Assembly: GCA_030539985.1 (NCBI GenBank)
Contig: JAUNXD010000068.1
Coordinates: forward strand, 1-6,271
Length of the DNA: 6,271 nt
Direction of reading: 5' to 3'
Origin: Methanobrevibacter sp.
GTDB taxonomy: Archaea; Methanobacteriota; Methanobacteria; Methanobacteriales; Methanobacteriaceae
Position 1 is the first letter of the stretch. Every line of letters begins with the position of its first letter. The position numbers were made by a program, and so were the translations under genes. The notes under the pieces were generated by a model. The model was not told the DNA's origin. It searched no databases and saw nothing but the letters and a program-made list of their open reading frames with translations. Positions 4,330-6,271 of this stretch are shown here, in pieces.

Positions 4330-5328
4330 TTGATTGACAAAATATTAGACAAAGCAGAACAAGGACAAGAATTAAGCGATGAGGAATTTTTAGAATTGTT
4401 GAATATCAAGAACGATGAAGATTTGGAAAAGTTGTTCAAGGTAGCCTGCGATATAAGAGACAATCAATCAAAAGTAATCAAATTAACATCTACAGTCCAT
4501 CTTACAAACAAATGCCAAATCCATCCTAGATGCGAATATTGCGGATTTGCAGAAGAAACATCCGAAAAAGGTTATTATAATGCATTTTACAAATCCAATG
4601 AAGAAATACTGGCTGCAGTAAAATCAATTCAGGAGGCACATATTCCCCGCGTAAGCTGTTCGGGAGGGTATGGATATAAAGGAAAGCAGGCCGTGAATGC
4701 ATGCAGAATCGTGAAGGGAGAATCCGATTTGGAAATTCTTGTAAATGTCGGAGGCGATTTAACTAAAAAAGCCGTTCAGGATTTAGCCGAACTTGGCGCA
4801 GATACAATCTGCTGCAATTTGGAAACAATCAATGAAGATGTATTCTATCAAAGAAAACCAGGAGATTCACTTGACCAAAGAATACTAACCTGTAAAAGAG
4901 TGAGTGAAGCCGGAATTGGTCTGTCTTCAGGACTGCTTTTAGGTCTTGGCGAAAGCAAGAAAGACAGAATAAAACATTTACGTTACCTTTCCAACTTCAA
5001 GACATTAGAGGAAATACCAATAATGGGATTCAATCCATATGAAGGAACACCAATGGCAGATTATCCTGCATTTCCACTTAAAGAACAGCTAAAAATGGTA
5101 GCAATTACAAGGATAATGTATCCAGAAATTACAATTACAATGCCTACTCCTACAGTTGGTCCTGAAAACGTGGAATTTTCACTTAAAGCCGGTGCAAACA
5201 ATCTGGCAACAGTAATTGCAGACAATTACCCTCATGAGGTTAAGGGAGTCGGTTCTCCGGAATACGGCAATTACACAGAAGTTGTCAATGTTATTGAAAA
5301 ACTAGATTTGATACCTCAAACTATTTAA
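4330..5328 (+). CDS. hcgA: HcgA (HmdB), radical-SAM enzyme of FeGP cofactor synthesis
   Basis: HcgA, also called HmdB, is a radical S-adenosylmethionine enzyme related to biotin synthase. It acts early in building the pyridinol ring of the FeGP cofactor of Hmd. The 332-residue product shows the distinctive cysteine motif C62-X5-C68-X2-C71 (NKCQIHPRCEYCGF), the variant reported for HmdB in place of the usual CX3CX2C. It should hold a 4Fe-4S cluster. SCSGGYGYKG (109-118) fits the SAM-binding glycine motif. GADTICCNLET (156-166) and SSGLLLGLGES (199-209) match later strands of the radical-SAM barrel. TTG is used as start, supported by GGTG upstream. It follows hmd copy 2 after a 115-nt structured spacer, and hcgB starts 3 nt after its stop. 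Codon use is ordinary, unlike the biased hmd core, in keeping with lower expression of a maturation enzyme. Confidence 0.92.
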   Translation: MIDKILDKAEQGQELSDEEFLELLNIKNDEDLEKLFKVACDIRDNQSKVIKLTSTVHLTNKCQIHPRCEYCGFAEETSEKGYYNAFYKSNEEILAAVKSIQEAHIPRVSCSGGYGYKGKQAVNACRIVKGESDLEILVNVGGDLTKKAVQDLAELGADTICCNLETINEDVFYQRKPGDSLDQRILTCKRVSEAGIGLSSGLLLGLGESKKDRIKHLRYLSNFKTLEEIPIMGFNPYEGTPMADYPAFPLKEQLKMVAITRIMYPEITITMPTPTVGPENVEFSLKAGANNLATVIADNYPHEVKGVGSPEYGNYTEVVNVIEKLDLIPQTI

Positions 5329-5331
5329 TCT

Positions 5332-5835
5332 GTGCATTTAAGATATGATAATATGGCATTTGAAAGGATGATACGAAATGCATTTGAAGAATCAAGAAAC
5401 AATTGTAGATTCGGAGATACACTTGAGGAAATATCCGAACTTCAGGATTATATTAAAAATGCAAAAAAGATTTATATTCCAAATAAGAACGGAATAAAGG
5501 TAAATATTTTAAATGAAGTGTTGAAAAGTTATGGTCTTCCAGAAGCCGAAATACTTCAAATAAATACAAACACTGCAGATACAAGTAGAATTCCCGCACT
5601 TGCAAAAGCATATATGGCACTTGACCAAAGTGACGCCGATTTGATAATAGCCAGAGGCCGTTTGGGAATTCCGGGTTCAGGGTCATTGCTGATTTTCATT
5701 GACAATAAAGGAAGGATATTGACAGCCGGAACTTCACCATCACATCTGATTCATAAAAAATCACTGGAAGATGCAGTTTACAGTGAAGCCTGTGAAGCCC
5801 TTGAAAAAATTGGTTTTAAGAAGGTTGGACAATGA
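5332..5835 (+). CDS. hcgB: HcgB, pyridinol guanylyltransferase of FeGP cofactor synthesis (DUF3236)
   Basis: HcgB joins GMP from GTP to the 4-hydroxyl of the pyridinol precursor, giving the guanylylpyridinol part of the FeGP cofactor. The product of 167 residues has the size of the family. The conserved ARGRLGIPGSGSLLIF stretch (107-122) and TAGTSPSHLIHKK (131-143) match what I recall of DUF3236/HcgB and probably shape the nucleotide site. No signal or membrane segment is present. The GTG at 5332 lies 3 nt after the hcgA stop, which would allow translational coupling, but no clear Shine-Dalgarno site precedes it. An ATG at 5353 (MAFERMIRN) would give 160 residues and is an equally reasonable start. 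The stop codon overlaps the start of hcgC in ATGA (5832-5835). Confidence 0.88.
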   Translation: MHLRYDNMAFERMIRNAFEESRNNCRFGDTLEEISELQDYIKNAKKIYIPNKNGIKVNILNEVLKSYGLPEAEILQINTNTADTSRIPALAKAYMALDQSDADLIIARGRLGIPGSGSLLIFIDNKGRILTAGTSPSHLIHKKSLEDAVYSEACEALEKIGFKKVGQ

Positions 5836-6271
5836 ATGTCGATACAGGAATAACTTCTGAAGTATTTACAATTAAATCCGAAACTAAATTGATTGATATT
5901 TTCAATGAAATCATTTCAAAAAAGGCAAATTCTGTTTTTGAGTATATTGATAAGCTAAATGTTCATGTTGAAAGCAAAATAATTGTTATTGGAACATATT
6001 TTACAGGCATTGGGATTGTCAAAAAATTAAGTGAAAAATACAAAAACATTTTACTCATTGACATTTATCCCCACCTGGAAGAGCTGCTGCGCACAAATAT
6101 TGGTGGTGAGCTTAAAAATAATGTAAACTTTTCATCTGATCTAGATTTAATCTATTCCGGAGACATCATAATTGATACAACCGGTTTTGGAGGCATAACT
6201 ACTGAACAATCATCAAAATTCAATGCTGATGCTTTCATAATAGAAGATCCAGTAGCAGAAGATAACGATGA
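5832..6271 (+). CDS. hcgC: HcgC, SAM-dependent pyridinol methyltransferase, 5' part
   Basis: The reading frame opens with ATG in the ATGA overlap with hcgB and stays open for 146 codons to the window edge, so roughly the N-terminal half of a protein of about 260-270 residues is visible. HcgC transfers a methyl group from SAM to C3 of the pyridinol precursor of the FeGP cofactor. A Rossmann-like nucleotide-binding start is visible as KIIVIGTYFTGIGIVKKL (49-66), with the acidic residue of the next strand in LLIDIYPHLEE (75-84). DIIIDTTGFGGI (111-122) is a further conserved-looking strand-loop. These fit HcgC, whose SAM site resembles NAD-binding dehydrogenases. AAGG at 5821-5824 may serve as ribosome site. 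Assignment rests on the motifs together with the order hcgA-hcgB-hcgC; the C-terminus cannot be judged. Confidence 0.82.
   Translation, partial: MNVDTGITSEVFTIKSETKLIDIFNEIISKKANSVFEYIDKLNVHVESKIIVIGTYFTGIGIVKKLSEKYKNILLIDIYPHLEELLRTNIGGELKNNVNFSSDLDLIYSGDIIIDTTGFGGITTEQSSKFNADAFIIEDPVAEDND

Noticed and set aside
4266..4463. Minus-strand open frame of 65 codons overlapping the hmd2-hcgA spacer
   Set aside because: It overlaps the hcgA start and the hairpin region, is Asn/Ser/Phe-rich as expected from A+T-rich antisense DNA, and has no ribosome site.

Overview
The window looks like a piece of a methanogenic archaeon from the order Methanobacteriales, most likely Methanobrevibacter or a close relative. 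The evidence is the gene content ([Fe]-hydrogenase Hmd with its cofactor genes), the high A+T content with very A+T-rich spacers, archaeal TATA-like elements, and Shine-Dalgarno sequences of the GGAG/GGTG type. The genus is an inference from composition and protein flavour; no 16S or other marker is present.

Layout. At the left, on the minus strand, is a 498-residue protein that I read as HcgG (also called HmdC-like / DUF2193), proposed to make the CO ligands of the FeGP cofactor. A divergent spacer of about 380 bp follows. It is extremely A+T-rich and carries many copies of an AGTATTACT-type motif, plus plausible TATA elements for both directions. Then, all on the plus strand, come hmd copy 1, a double-hairpin spacer, hmd copy 2 with an extra N-terminal segment of about 38 residues, a second related double-hairpin spacer, hcgA (radical SAM), hcgB (guanylyltransferase) and the first half of hcgC (pyridinol methyltransferase), which runs off the right edge.

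How they work together. Hmd catalyses reversible H2-dependent reduction of methenyl-H4MPT to methylene-H4MPT, a step of CO2-reducing methanogenesis, using the iron-guanylylpyridinol (FeGP) cofactor. HcgA, HcgC and HcgB act in pyridinol synthesis, its methylation and its guanylylation. HcgG is assigned to CO ligand formation. The window is therefore an [Fe]-hydrogenase structural-plus-maturation locus.

The most unusual content is the tandem hmd pair. The two genes share a block of 959 bp (1958-2916 and 3207-4165) in which I found no difference by eye, with sharp edges, while the 3' ends and spacers have clearly diverged. This implies recent or ongoing gene conversion. Copy 2 carries a lysine/glutamate-rich N-terminal extension that ends in FKVA, the same tetrapeptide found at almost the same distance from the start of HcgA. 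That raises the possibility that the extension arose from an hcgA 5' end during tandem duplication. The two post-hmd spacers keep the same pair of hairpins with compensatory base changes, which suggests conserved RNA elements that lower expression of the downstream genes.
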